NCBI GenBank assembly: GCA_030834905.1
Contig: JAUQWZ010000021.1
Span: forward strand, 393,683-457,682
Direction of reading: 5' to 3'
Length of the DNA: 64,000 nt
Origin: Aggregatilineales bacterium
GTDB taxonomy: Bacteria > Chloroflexota > Anaerolineae > Aggregatilineales > Phototrophicaceae
A model generated the notes under the pieces. That model ran no database searches, was not told the DNA's origin, and was given only the letters and a program-made list of their open reading frames with translations. Positions 1 to 8,262 of the stretch are shown piece after piece. Positions within the stretch are counted from its first letter, which is position 1. Every line of letters begins with the position of its first letter. The position numbers and the translations under genes are program-made.

Positions 1-1
1 C

Positions 2-499
2 GATCTGGGCGCAAGCTGCGCGCCGGATGTGTGGCACTGCTCGGTCACGGGCGGGCGCTCGACGCTGGTTGTGCTCGACAGCATGGGCTATGACGCCGCC
101 AGCGTGACTGGCTTCCTCACCCCGGACGGGCGCGCCAAACTGAACGGTATGGTGCGGATGGCGCTGGTTGATGAAGCCCATCCCACGCGCCGAGACTGGA
201 TTCAACTGCTTTCAGCGCCGGGGCAGGTCGGTTCACCCACCCTCCTGGCAGCCCATGAGATAGCCATCCTGCTTCAGCCTACCGCCGCCACGACTTTCGC
301 GGATCACAGGCTGTCGCTTGCCAGCGTCGCCGCCGGTCAGATCGGCGCTGCCCGCATCTGCCTGAAAAAGCTGCCGTATGAGCTTGAAGAAACGATGGTT
401 TTTGACCTGCCAAAACGGACGCCGCCCGATCCCACTATCGCCGGTATTGTCGATCTGGTGACCGGCGAAGCGCGTCACGTCCAGAAGAAGCGCGCCTGA
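2..499 (+). CDS. Hypothetical protein, 5' end outside the window
   Basis: The frame is open from base 2 to the TGA at 497-499. A GTG at 29 could start it, but the frame continues upstream with coding-like codons and no good ribosome site is seen, so this is probably the 3' part of a gene that begins before the window. About 165 residues are visible. I recognise no family: there are no membrane segments and no obvious catalytic motif. The C-terminus is basic (KKRA). It converges on the secreted-protein gene to its right, with a hairpin between them. Coding potential looks real; the function is unknown. Confidence 0.6.
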   Translation, partial: DLGASCAPDVWHCSVTGGRSTLVVLDSMGYDAASVTGFLTPDGRAKLNGMVRMALVDEAHPTRRDWIQLLSAPGQVGSPTLLAAHEIAILLQPTAATTFADHRLSLASVAAGQIGAARICLKKLPYELEETMVFDLPKRTPPDPTIAGIVDLVTGEARHVQKKRA

Positions 500-525
500 G
501 CAGTATAATCACAGTTTAACGCGAA

Positions 526-548
526 GAGGCGCAGCATGTCTGCGCCTC
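526..548. terminator. Hairpin between convergent genes
   Basis: GAGGCGCAG (526-534) and CTGCGCCTC (540-548) form a perfect 9-bp stem with a 5-nt loop between two convergent genes. There is no clear U-run on either strand, so its role as a bidirectional terminator rests on position and stem strength. Confidence 0.45.
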
Positions 549-577
549 CTGGAGCCTTGCAGGATAGGTAGCGGGGC

Positions 578-1735
578 TTACCCGCCGATGGTGACCACTG
601 CCTGGCTGGTCGCTTCCAGCCCTTCGGCGTTGCGCGCCGTCAGCACATAAGTGACAGTATTGAGCGCGCCTTCCGGCAGCGGCACCGAAACCGACCCCGA
701 CAGCGGAAGCTGCACGTAAGTCAGTCCGGGCTGGTTTCCGGTGAGAACTTCCGAAATCTGCACCGTCGTCGCCTCAGCCACGCTCCAGGTCAGCGTGACA
801 TTCGCGCCAGCCGCAACGCTGGATGGGCTGACGGTGAAAGTGGTAATCTGCGGACCGCCTTCGACCGACGTGGTGACATTCTCAGATGTTTCCTCGGCTG
901 TTTCCGCCTCTTCCGTCGCTTCGGGCGCGGTCGCGCCGCCCGGCGTGAAAGTCGGGGCGATGACCGGAGTCGGCTCCAGTGTCGGCAGGTTCAGTTCGCC
1001 GGTCACGGGGACGACCAGTTCTTCGCTGGCGTAGATGGTGCCATCGAGCACGCCAACCACGCTCAAACGCAGGCGCACAGCGGCTTCGGTCAGCGGCGTC
1101 ACTGGCGAGACTGCGCCGGTGCCTTCCGAGGCGACATACAGGGTTGGGCGCGGCAGTTCGACGTTCACAACCTGATCTTCCGTCAGCACCTGCTCGAAGA
1201 TGAGCGTGGTATCTGGCAGCCGATCCTCCACTTCCCAGGTCACTTCAATGGTGGCATTACGGCGGGTCAGATCGGCGGCAGCGACGCCGGTTGATGTCGT
1301 CGTGAAGGCGGTAATCGCCGGTTCGACCTCGCCAGCGTCGTCATAAGGGATCATCAGGTACTGCTGATCGAGGATATTGCGCCCGCTGAGCAGCGTCAGG
1401 CGGAAGGTTGGTTCGGCGAAGCTCAACGGATCGAGCATCGTCACCTCACGCTCGCCAATCGGCGGCAGGCTTTCGCCTTCGTTGAGCACTGAAACCCAGC
1501 CGTTCTGACGCCAGTAGTCGAGGGCAAGGCTTTGCCCCTGTCCGACGTTGACGATGTACCATGACACGGTCACAGTGGCATCGCCCGCCTCTACATCAGC
1601 AAAGGGGACAGACGCGAGATCGCTCTCGAACTGGACAATCGCCGGGATAAAAGGACTTGTTTGCGCGCTGGCTACACTAAATGATACGACCAATAAGATT
1701 GCAAGAACCACAACTCCCGCAATTCTGGTTCTCAT
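578..1735 (-). CDS. Secreted protein with predicted Ig-like domains
   Basis: I chose the ATG at 1735 because AAGGAG lies 7 nt upstream; an ATG 18 nt further upstream would put that site inside the gene. The protein has about 385 residues. It starts with a basic n-region, a hydrophobic stretch and an Ala-X-Ala type cleavage site (ASA-QT), so it is exported. The mature part is beta-rich. Phrases such as VTVSWYIVN, IEVTWEVED and VTLTWSVAEA recur, which suggests three Ig/CARDB-like modules, and a Pro/Thr/Glu-rich linker precedes the last one. No enzyme motif is visible. It is probably a cell-surface or extracytoplasmic structural protein; the domain assignment is inferred from pattern, not from a profile match. 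Confidence 0.75.
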   Translation of the reverse strand: MRTRIAGVVVLAILLVVSFSVASAQTSPFIPAIVQFESDLASVPFADVEAGDATVTVSWYIVNVGQGQSLALDYWRQNGWVSVLNEGESLPPIGEREVTMLDPLSFAEPTFRLTLLSGRNILDQQYLMIPYDDAGEVEPAITAFTTTSTGVAAADLTRRNATIEVTWEVEDRLPDTTLIFEQVLTEDQVVNVELPRPTLYVASEGTGAVSPVTPLTEAAVRLRLSVVGVLDGTIYASEELVVPVTGELNLPTLEPTPVIAPTFTPGGATAPEATEEAETAEETSENVTTSVEGGPQITTFTVSPSSVAAGANVTLTWSVAEATTVQISEVLTGNQPGLTYVQLPLSGSVSVPLPEGALNTVTYVLTARNAEGLEATSQAVVTIGG

Positions 1736-1855
1736 GCAACTGCTCCTTGTCATTAATCCGCTCTGTAAGTCTAATGATATACCGATTGTGGCTGCGGGTA
1801 CAAGTTATGGCTTAATGTTTCTGCCCCGCGCGCCGTCTGATATACAGGTTGGCTG

Positions 1856-2671
1856 TTATCCGCCAATGTTCTTGAGCAGCGCCCCGACGACATAGGCGAC
1901 GACGGCAGCAAAACCACCCACCAGCAGCATTTCCATGCCGCTTCGGATCGCGTTCAGGTGAGTCACATAGACTTTGGCAGCCCCCAGCAGAAACAGGGCA
2001 ACACCCGCCGAGAGGATCGAAATGATGAACGCGGTATCGGTGGCGATGGGCGTCACCAGCCCGATGACATAGACCGCCAGCGGCATCGAGCCAGCAACGA
2101 TGAAGGCGAGGAAGGTTGCGATGGCGTTGTAAATCGGCGAACCATCATCCTCTAGCATATTCAGTTCTTCGACCATCATCGTATGCACCCAACGCGCTTT
2201 GTTGGCGCTCTGGATGGCAACCAACTGCTGCGCTTCTTCCTGCGTGTAGCCGCCCTGGAGATACAGCGCCATCAGTTCAGCTTTTTGCCCCTCGGCAAAG
2301 TTGTCGATTTCCCACGCCTGCCGTTTGGCTTCCTTGTGATAAAACTCGCGCTCGCTCTTGGTCGATAGATAGTCGCCGGTGCCCATCGAAAAGCCGTCCG
2401 CCAGCAGATTGGCGATACCCAGAATGAGAATGATCGACGCGCCCAACTGTGCGCCAGCAACGCCGCTGACGACGGCAAAGGTCGTGATGATGCCATCCAG
2501 ACCGCCATAGACGATGCTCTTGATGTACGTCCCCATCAGGCTGGGGCGCTCGTCTGTTCGCGCCGTCAGGGCGGCAGCCACCGCCGCCGGATCGTGCAGG
2601 TGACCGGCGGTAGCGGTATCACCCGTTCTGAACGCCTCGCGAGCTTGATCCAGTCGTTTGGTGAAACTCAT
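1856..2671 (-). CDS. VIT1/CCC1-family metal (Fe/Mn) transporter
   Basis: This is a membrane protein of the VIT1/CCC1 family, whose members export or sequester Fe2+ and Mn2+. The first transmembrane region carries the family signature [19 protein letters not shown]. It is followed by [13 protein letters not shown] and a Glu-rich cytoplasmic stretch ([13 protein letters not shown]) corresponding to the metal-binding region of plant VIT1. Three C-terminal helices follow; the last ends in a hydrophobic VVGALL segment. I prefer the ATG at 2671 because the upstream extension to 2725 is polar and unlike the family, though no strong ribosome site marks it. Length is about 271 residues. The gene stands alone and is divergent from mutS2. 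Metal specificity cannot be read from the sequence. Confidence 0.85.
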   Translation of the reverse strand: MSFTKRLDQAREAFRTGDTATAGHLHDPAAVAAALTARTDERPSLMGTYIKSIVYGGLDGIITTFAVVSGVAGAQLGASIILILGIANLLADGFSMGTGDYLSTKSEREFYHKEAKRQAWEIDNFAEGQKAELMALYLQGGYTQEEAQQLVAIQSANKARWVHTMMVEELNMLEDDGSPIYNAIATFLAFIVAGSMPLAVYVIGLVTPIATDTAFIISILSAGVALFLLGAAKVYVTHLNAIRSGMEMLLVGGFAAVVAYVVGALLKNIGG

Positions 2672-2878
2672 CGCTTGTCGCTTTCGGTTAGGGGCTGTGT
2701 GGGCGCTGTCGTAGGTTACCAACACGAAACCGATTTTAGCCTGTCGTGTCGATTCCTGCCAGCAGGAACGGCAGGCTGCGGGTGAGATTGCGTAACCCGA
2801 TCAGGGCTGATTCGGGTGTGAAGCTCACGCGCGGATTACCTGTTCTGACCCATTAAATGCCACTTATGAACCTCGCCA

Positions 2879-2907
2879 TTGTTGATCACCCCCCGGTCTG
2901 CTAAAAT
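2879..2907 (+). promoter_or_regulatory. Probable sigma-70 promoter of mutS2
   Basis: TTGTTG (2879-2884), a 17-nt spacer and TAAAAT (2902-2907), the latter preceded by TG to give an extended -10. It lies about 33 nt upstream of the mutS2 start. This is a pattern match only. Confidence 0.45.
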
Positions 2908-2939
2908 AACGCCGATTATTGAGATGAAAACAAGCTCTG

Positions 2940-5348
2940 ATGAACGAAAAAACCGTACATATCCTGGAACTGAACAAAATACTGGAACAACTCGCCGATT
3001 TCACGACCTTTTCCGCTGGGGCGGATCTGGCGCGCGAGCTGTTCCCGACAACTGATCTGGAAGAAGCTGAAACGTGGCAGCGTGAAACCGCCGAAGCGCG
3101 GCAGATGTTTGTTAATCAGGTCAATCCCTCGGTCGGTGGGGCGCGGGATGTGCGCGAAGCGGCGATGAACGCCACGCGCGGGCTGATGATCGAGCCGTCG
3201 GTGTTTCTGGACATTCGCCATACCCTGCGCCGGGCAACGACTCTCAAACGTACCATCGGGCGCATGAAGGGTCAGTATCCGATGATGGCGGAACTGCTGA
3301 GCGAAGCCGAGGAATGCCAGCACGTGCAGGAACAGATCGGGCGCGTGCTGGACGAAAACGCTGTTGTCAAAGACAGCGCCAGCCCGCAGCTTGCCATCAT
3401 CCGCCGCGATCTGAAAGCGGCGTTTGACCGCCTGCAAACCAAGCTGCACCGCATGGTCACGGCGTCGTCGAACCAGCCGATGCTTCAGGAACCGCTGTAC
3501 ACGATGCGCAACGGGCGCTACGTCATTCCGCTAAAGGCGGAACACAAAGGCAAGATTCCCGGCGTCGTTCACGATTCGTCGTCCAGCGGGGCAACGCTGT
3601 TCATCGAACCGCTGGAAACGCTGGAATTGAACAACCGCTGGCGCGAACTTCAGCTTGACGAAGAGAAGGAGATCCGCCGGATTTTGCTTGCCCTTACCGA
3701 CGAGGTGGCGGGCGAATCGGAGCACATTGTGCGCACTGTTGAAGTGCTGGCGTACTTCGATCTGACACTGGCGAAGGCGCGCTATGCCGACGCGATCAAT
3801 GCCGTTGAACCGGAACTGCTGCCCTTTCAGCCGCGCCGCGAAAACCCCGATCATCCCGGCAGCACCATCTATTTACAGGGCGCGCGTCACCCGCTGCTGG
3901 GCAGATCGACCAACGGGAATGTGGTGCCGATTGACGTAGAATTTGACGAGAATACCTGGATGCTGGTCGTCACCGGTCCGAACACCGGCGGTAAGACAGT
4001 ATCGCTCAAGACGGTTGGGCTAATGACGTTGATGGCGCAGTGCGGTCTGCATCTGCCCTGCGAAAAAGCGCGACTGACGGTCTTTGAAGGCGTCTACGCC
4101 GATATTGGCGACGAACAGAGCATCGAGCAGTCGTTGAGCACGTTTTCGTCGCACATGACCAACACCATTCATATTCTGCGCGAGTGCAACGATCATTCAC
4201 TGGTGCTGCTGGACGAACTGGGCGCGGGCACCGATCCGGCTGAAGGCTCGGCTTTGGCGCGGGCGATCCTCAACCATCTGCGCGCGCGCAAAGTGACGAC
4301 TATGGTCACCACCCATCACCCCGAATTGAAGGTCTACAGCGTCGAAACGCCGGGCGTGCGCAACGCCAGCGTTGAATTTGACCTCAAGACGCTGGCACCG
4401 ACCTACCGGCTGGTCATTGGGCTGCCAGGGCGCTCGAACGCGCTCGCCATCGCCACCCGTCTGGGCTTGAACGGCGACATTATCGACGATGCGCGCAGCA
4501 TGGTCGCCACCGAAGACCTGATTGCCGATGACCTGCTCGACGAAATCCACCGCACGCGCGAAGATATTCGCCGCCAGCAGGAGGATATCACCGAGATGCG
4601 TGAGGAGATCGAGCAGCAGCGCGAAGAATTACAGGTGCGTCTCAACGAAGTCGAGGACGAACGTCGTAATATCATCGCCGCTGGTCGGCGCAGTATGCAG
4701 CAGGAACTGGACGACTTCCGCAAGGAAATGCGCCGCCTGCGCGGTGAAATGCGCGACGCTTCGCTGCCGCTGGAAACACTGCGAACGGTGCAGAAGGGCG
4801 TCGAGAGCCTGGAAGGTGAGATCCAGAAGCCGATGGGCGACGGCGTGGAGATGCCGGAAGGCATCGACTGGACGCCGCATCTTGGCGACGCGGTCTGGCT
4901 GCAAACGCTGAAGGCTGAGGGATCGATCATCGAACTGGACAAAGAAGAGGCGATGGTGCAGATCGGCAACCTGAAGATACGCGCCAACCTGCGCGACCTG
5001 AGCAAGCCGACCCGCGCTGAACGCAAGGCGCTCAAGCGCAAAAATGTCAGCAGCTACGAGTACACGCCGGACGTAGCGATGCCGAAATCAGCGTCGCCGG
5101 GTCTGGAGCTGGATTTGCGCGGCACGCGGGTCGAAGACGCGCTCGAACGGCTGGATAATTACGTCGATGCGGCGTACCTCTCCGGGCTGCCATTTGCCCG
5201 CATCATTCACGGCAAGGGCACCGGGGCGCTGCGCCGCGCCATTCAGGAGCGCGTGCGCGACCACGCGCTGATTTCGAAATCGGCAACGGCGCCGCCGAAA
5301 GAGGGCGGTGAAGGCGTGACCATTATCTACATGGCACCACAGCATTAG
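2940..5348 (+). CDS. mutS2: MutS2 DNA-binding ATPase/endonuclease
   Basis: MutS2 family, 802 residues, the usual length. Order: N-terminal clamp-like region; MutS-type ATPase with Walker A GPNTGGKT (346-353), Walker B LLDELGAGTDP (D425, E426) and the MutS signature STFSSHM; a long Glu/Arg-rich coiled coil (about 525-620); a KOW-like barrel; and a C-terminal Smr domain (about 720-802) with LDLRG and HGKGTG. MutS2 proteins act on branched DNA or, in Bacillus, on stalled ribosomes, with the Smr domain supplying nuclease activity. The ATG at 2940 matches the family N-terminus (LELNKILEQLADFT) although the ribosome site is weak. All ATPase and Smr motifs are intact. A promoter-like element and a strong terminator bracket it as a single-gene unit. 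Confidence 0.96.
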   Translation: MNEKTVHILELNKILEQLADFTTFSAGADLARELFPTTDLEEAETWQRETAEARQMFVNQVNPSVGGARDVREAAMNATRGLMIEPSVFLDIRHTLRRATTLKRTIGRMKGQYPMMAELLSEAEECQHVQEQIGRVLDENAVVKDSASPQLAIIRRDLKAAFDRLQTKLHRMVTASSNQPMLQEPLYTMRNGRYVIPLKAEHKGKIPGVVHDSSSSGATLFIEPLETLELNNRWRELQLDEEKEIRRILLALTDEVAGESEHIVRTVEVLAYFDLTLAKARYADAINAVEPELLPFQPRRENPDHPGSTIYLQGARHPLLGRSTNGNVVPIDVEFDENTWMLVVTGPNTGGKTVSLKTVGLMTLMAQCGLHLPCEKARLTVFEGVYADIGDEQSIEQSLSTFSSHMTNTIHILRECNDHSLVLLDELGAGTDPAEGSALARAILNHLRARKVTTMVTTHHPELKVYSVETPGVRNASVEFDLKTLAPTYRLVIGLPGRSNALAIATRLGLNGDIIDDARSMVATEDLIADDLLDEIHRTREDIRRQQEDITEMREEIEQQREELQVRLNEVEDERRNIIAAGRRSMQQELDDFRKEMRRLRGEMRDASLPLETLRTVQKGVESLEGEIQKPMGDGVEMPEGIDWTPHLGDAVWLQTLKAEGSIIELDKEEAMVQIGNLKIRANLRDLSKPTRAERKALKRKNVSSYEYTPDVAMPKSASPGLELDLRGTRVEDALERLDNYVDAAYLSGLPFARIIHGKGTGALRRAIQERVRDHALISKSATAPPKEGGEGVTIIYMAPQH

Positions 5349-5368
5349 TACAGCGCGTGGAGTATCAG

Positions 5369-5392
5369 GGGCGGCGTGAAGCCGCCCTTTTA
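5369..5392 (+). terminator. Intrinsic terminator of mutS2
   Basis: GGGCGGC (5369-5375), loop GTGAA and GCCGCCC (5381-5387) are followed by TTTTAATT. This is a textbook rho-independent terminator 20 nt after the mutS2 stop. Confidence 0.85.
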
Positions 5393-5410
5393 ATTGCCCA
5401 AAATTCGACG

Positions 5411-5455
5411 GACTGCCAGCTTTATATTACAATACTCATTATGAGCTTGGCAGTC
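5411..5455. repeat. Inverted repeat around the start region of the next gene
   Basis: GACTGCCAGCT (from 5411) is matched by AGCTTGGCAGTC (5444-5455), an 8-bp perfect inverted arm extended by AGCT. It encloses a TACAAT -10-like box and ends immediately before the GGAGG ribosome site (5456-5460). It could be an operator or an RNA hairpin at the translation start. Confidence 0.5.
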
Positions 5456-5465
5456 GGAGGCGATG

Positions 5466-6083
5466 ATGGCGGAAACAACCTACAGTCTTGAGCAGGACTT
5501 GCGCGAAGCGCAGGCGATGGCGGATGCGCTTGTGCCATACGTCTATGAAGATCAGGTCTACGGCAAGGTGGGCAGCGGTGGGATGTTCGCATCCAGCCAG
5601 ATGCCGAGCCTAACGTTGGGCGCGCTGCTGATGCGTCTGCGCCGCCTTCATGCGTTGGAAGACCAGATGAGCGACTCGCAGCGCGCCGCGCTGGCGGCAG
5701 TTGACCAGCAGCATGAGCGCGTTCGTAACGAGTGGACGCAGCACTACAACAATAAGCTGATTCAGGAAGCTCTGTCCCGGCTGAAGGCAATTACGCAGTA
5801 TTTCGAGGAGTGCCGCGACGACCCGCGCGCCTGCGCCAGCGCCTATCTGCCTGAGGCGCTGCGGCGCACGATAGCGCAGGAGATCGCCGAAGTTCTGAAG
5901 CGTTCCAATATCCCCAGCGCCGAAGTGACCAGCGCAATGCGCACCGCCGACGGCGGGCTGCGGCGTTATGCGCAGCCTTCGGCGTTCATCTGGGCGCGGG
6001 CGCTGGAGCCGGTTTACCCGCAGAACCCGTACTGGTGGCTGTATGCCAGACCACCGCAGACAGCCGGCAAGGAAAGTGAGTGA
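5466..6083 (+). CDS. Hypothetical cytoplasmic alpha-helical protein
   Basis: About 205 residues. Of two adjacent ATGs I prefer 5466, which lies 5 nt after GGAGG; the ATG at 5463 is only 2 nt away. The protein is largely helical: LRRLHALEDQMSDSQRAALAAVDQQHERVRNEW suggests a coiled coil. There are no membrane segments, no signal peptide and no recognisable catalytic motif. The C-terminus is aromatic (NPYWWLYARPP). I do not recognise the family. It sits alone between mutS2 and the AIM24-like gene with its own likely promoter region and the inverted repeat described at 5411-5455. Confidence 0.75.
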   Translation: MAETTYSLEQDLREAQAMADALVPYVYEDQVYGKVGSGGMFASSQMPSLTLGALLMRLRRLHALEDQMSDSQRAALAAVDQQHERVRNEWTQHYNNKLIQEALSRLKAITQYFEECRDDPRACASAYLPEALRRTIAQEIAEVLKRSNIPSAEVTSAMRTADGGLRRYAQPSAFIWARALEPVYPQNPYWWLYARPPQTAGKESE

Positions 6084-6151
6084 TCTGTCCTCAACCGCAG
6101 CTTTCGGAGTAAAATCGTCCGTGATTTTATCTGATTAGAAGGAGAATTATT

Positions 6152-6829
6152 GTGCAGGTTCAACTGAAACATCAGCCGTCTTTTACGATAGCCGTCGCCA
6201 CGCTTGGGGCGAACGAGCAGGTGAAGGTCGAACCGGGTTCGATGGTTGGCTACAGTACCGGCGTGAATGTCGAAACGAAAGCCGAAGGCGGGTTGTTCGG
6301 CGGGCTAAAGCGGATGGTCGGCGGCGAGAGCTTTTTTCAGAACACTTACACCGCCCCCGGGCAGGGCGGCGAGATGGTGCTTGCGCCTTCTCTGCCGGGT
6401 GACGTGTTCACGCTGCAAATTGGCGGCGAAGCCATGTACCTGCAAAGCGGTGCTTATATCGCCAGCGAAATGGGCGTGACCATCGAGACAAGCTGGGGCG
6501 GCGCGCGCGGCTTCTTCGGCGGCGCGGGGCTGATTTTGCTGCGCGTGACTGGAAGCGGGCTGCTGGTCGCCGGGTGTTATGGCGCGATTGAAGAACGGGT
6601 GCTGGAACCGGGGCAGACCTATACTATCGATACCGGTCACATCGTTGGCTTCGATGCCTCGATCCAGTTCACCGTCAGGAAACACGGAACCTGGAAATCG
6701 GCGATCCTCGGCGGCGAAGGGCTGGTCTGCGAGCTGACGGGACCGGGTCGCGTGCTGATGCAAACCCGTTCGGAAGAGGCGTTCCTCGGCTGGCTGCTCC
6801 CGAAGCTGCCGTCAACGAAATCCAATTAG
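6152..6829 (+). CDS. AIM24 / TIGR00266 family protein
   Basis: A 225-residue Gly-rich beta protein of the AIM24/TIGR00266 family: VEPGSMVGYSTGV near the N-terminus, GGLFGGLKRMVGGESFFQNTY, then APSLPGDVFTLQI, and the late GEGLVCELTGPGRVLMQTR block. Members form tandem double-psi/TRAP-like beta structures; mitochondrial Aim24 affects inner-membrane organisation, while the bacterial role is not defined. It starts with GTG at 6152, supported by AAGGAGAA 8-9 nt upstream. folB starts one base after the stop, so the two are translated together, though no functional link is obvious. Confidence 0.9.
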   Translation: MQVQLKHQPSFTIAVATLGANEQVKVEPGSMVGYSTGVNVETKAEGGLFGGLKRMVGGESFFQNTYTAPGQGGEMVLAPSLPGDVFTLQIGGEAMYLQSGAYIASEMGVTIETSWGGARGFFGGAGLILLRVTGSGLLVAGCYGAIEERVLEPGQTYTIDTGHIVGFDASIQFTVRKHGTWKSAILGGEGLVCELTGPGRVLMQTRSEEAFLGWLLPKLPSTKSN

Positions 6830-6830
6830 G

Positions 6831-7202
6831 ATGATGGACAGGATCGAAATTCGCGGGCTGCGTCTGCGCTGCATCATTGGCTTTAATCCCGACGAACGGC
6901 GCGAGAAGCAGGACGTGATCATCGACATGACGCTGTTCACTGACCTGCGTATCGGCGGCGAAAGCGACAACCCGGACGACATATTGAACTACCGCACCGT
7001 CAACAAAGCGATCATTCGGCATGTGGAAGCCTCCAGCTATAACACGCTGGAGGCGCTGGCAGCTTCAATTGCTCGCGTGGCGGTGGTGGAGTGCGGCGCG
7101 CCGCACATTCAGGTGACGGTGCAGAAGCCGGGGGCGCTGCGCTTCACCGACAGCGTCGGCGTGACGATTGAGCGCACGACGGCGGACTTTCAAGCGGACT
7201 GA
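6831..7202 (+). CDS. folB: Dihydroneopterin aldolase
   Basis: Folate biosynthesis: it converts 7,8-dihydroneopterin to 6-hydroxymethyl-7,8-dihydropterin and glycolaldehyde. The protein has 123 residues, the normal size for one subunit of the tunnel-fold octamer. The family start IEIRGLRLRCIIGFNPDERREKQ carries the Glu of the pterin site, and VQKPGALRFTDSVGV carries the conserved catalytic Lys. The start may be ATG 6831 or 6834; the GGATG overlap fits the second slightly better. It follows the AIM24-like gene with almost no gap. No other fol genes are in the window. Confidence 0.92.
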   Translation: MMDRIEIRGLRLRCIIGFNPDERREKQDVIIDMTLFTDLRIGGESDNPDDILNYRTVNKAIIRHVEASSYNTLEALAASIARVAVVECGAPHIQVTVQKPGALRFTDSVGVTIERTTADFQAD

Positions 7203-7220
7203 GTGCTGAGTAAAAGAAGT

Positions 7221-7302
7221 AGGACTTACGCAGTTGAGCAGGCAATCTCGCTTAGACAGTGGGCTTAAGCCCACTGCCGGATCGGTCAACTGCGTAACTT
7301 CT
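7221..7302. mobile_element. MITE-like element, about 80 bp
   Basis: TTACGCAGTTGA (7226-7237) is the perfect inverse of TCAACTGCGTAA (7286-7297), giving 12-bp terminal inverted repeats that extend imperfectly outward (AGGACTTACGCA end). The centre is the perfect 20-bp palindrome CAGTGGGCTTAAGCCCACTG (7257-7276). There is no coding capacity. The AGGACTTACGCA type of end is common on small non-autonomous elements, so this is probably a MITE. No transposase is nearby. Confidence 0.6.
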
Positions 7303-7317
7303 AAGAAGTTAAAAGCT

Positions 7318-7402
7318 GAAAGTGAAAAGTCGAAAGTTCAAAGTGAAAACGTGCTGATACTTTCGACTTTTCACTTTCAACTCAGCACTCAGCACTCAGT
7401 AC
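7318..7402. repeat. 20-bp perfect inverted repeat plus ACTCAGC heptads
   Basis: A 20-bp purine-rich arm at 7318-7337 is the exact inverse of 7359-7378, with a 21-nt loop. It is followed by about three tandem copies of the heptamer ACTCAGC (7379-7400). Related words (GAAAGT, AGTAAAAGAAGT, ACTCAGCACT) recur in other gaps of the window. It sits at the convergent end between folB and the SDR gene. Confidence 0.75.
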
Positions 7403-7415
7403 TTTCTTGTCCCGT

Positions 7416-8174
7416 TCAGTCGTTGCTGGCGTCGCCGAGCCATTCGCCACCGTCAGCGCGCAGCACCGCGCCGGTGATGTAGTCGTTGGTCGCCAGGAAA
7501 ATTGCCGCCCGCGCCGCGTCGTTCACATCGCCGGAGCGCTTCAGCGGGACCCGGTTTTCGACCCGCGCCCAGTCCTGTTCGGTCATGCCGGGCGACATCA
7601 GAATCGGACCGAGCACCAGACAGTTGGCGCGAATCTGGTATTCCGCCAGCGCCCGCGCGGTGACTTCGGTGAGCATGATCAACCCGGCTTTGGAGACGCT
7701 GTGAGCCGGACGTCGGTTCCAGGGACGCAAGCCGCTGTTATCGGCAATGTTGATAATCGCGCCGGGGATGCTGAGGTCGCGCATCAAACGTCCGGCGTAC
7801 TGCGTGCACCAGAAGGGCGCGCTCAGATTCACGTCGATGACGCTGTTCCACTCGTCGGGCGCGATATCGAGCAGCGGCGTCTGGTGGAAGTTGCTGGCGC
7901 TGTTAACCATCACGTCCACGCGCCCGTAATGCGCCTTCACCTGCTCGAAGTTTCGGGCAATTTCCTCTTGATGCGAGTAATCGCCTTTGACGATCAGCGC
8001 GTCCACGCCGAGAGCGCGGGCTTCCTGCGCCGTCTGCTCGGCTTCAGCATCGGAACTGCTGTGGTGGATGACGAGGTTCGCGCCCTGTGCCGCGAAGCCG
8101 AGGGCGATGCCGCGCCCCACCCGCCGCGCCGAGCCGGTGACAAAGACGACTTTGCCGTTGAGCGAGTGGTGCAT
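7416..8174 (-). CDS. Short-chain dehydrogenase/reductase (SDR) with altered active-site Tyr
   Basis: A 252-residue classical SDR. It has the cofactor motif TGSARRVGRG (13-22), where the Arg residues suggest NADP(H), then NSAS (91-94) and a C-terminal LRADGGEWLG. The usual YxxxK is HSVSK here: codon CAC gives His158, with Lys162 retained. Loss of the Tyr acid/base is unusual and makes normal dehydrogenase activity doubtful, although some SDR-like proteins use other chemistry. Substrate unknown; closeness to folB could hint at a pteridine reductase, but the genes converge and this is weak. A CCAAG-type repeat lies upstream of its start. Confidence 0.85.
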   Translation of the reverse strand: MHHSLNGKVVFVTGSARRVGRGIALGFAAQGANLVIHHSSSDAEAEQTAQEARALGVDALIVKGDYSHQEEIARNFEQVKAHYGRVDVMVNSASNFHQTPLLDIAPDEWNSVIDVNLSAPFWCTQYAGRLMRDLSIPGAIINIADNSGLRPWNRRPAHSVSKAGLIMLTEVTARALAEYQIRANCLVLGPILMSPGMTEQDWARVENRVPLKRSGDVNDAARAAIFLATNDYITGAVLRADGGEWLGDASND

Positions 8175-8200
8175 GAGTGAGCCTCCTCAAAGACCAGTTG

Positions 8201-8258
8201 GAACCACCAGGACGCAAAGAAAAGATGTTTGAACTGCCAAGTCGCAAAGGACGCCAAG
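8201..8258. repeat. CCAAG-type dispersed repeat
   Basis: The words GAACCACCAGGACGCAAAG and CTGCCAAGTCGCAAAGGACGCCAAG form an imperfect short-period repeat in the gap between two leftward genes. It is the same family as 9616-9651, 34453-34482 and 45547-45652. Confidence 0.6.
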
Positions 8259-8262
8259 TTAC

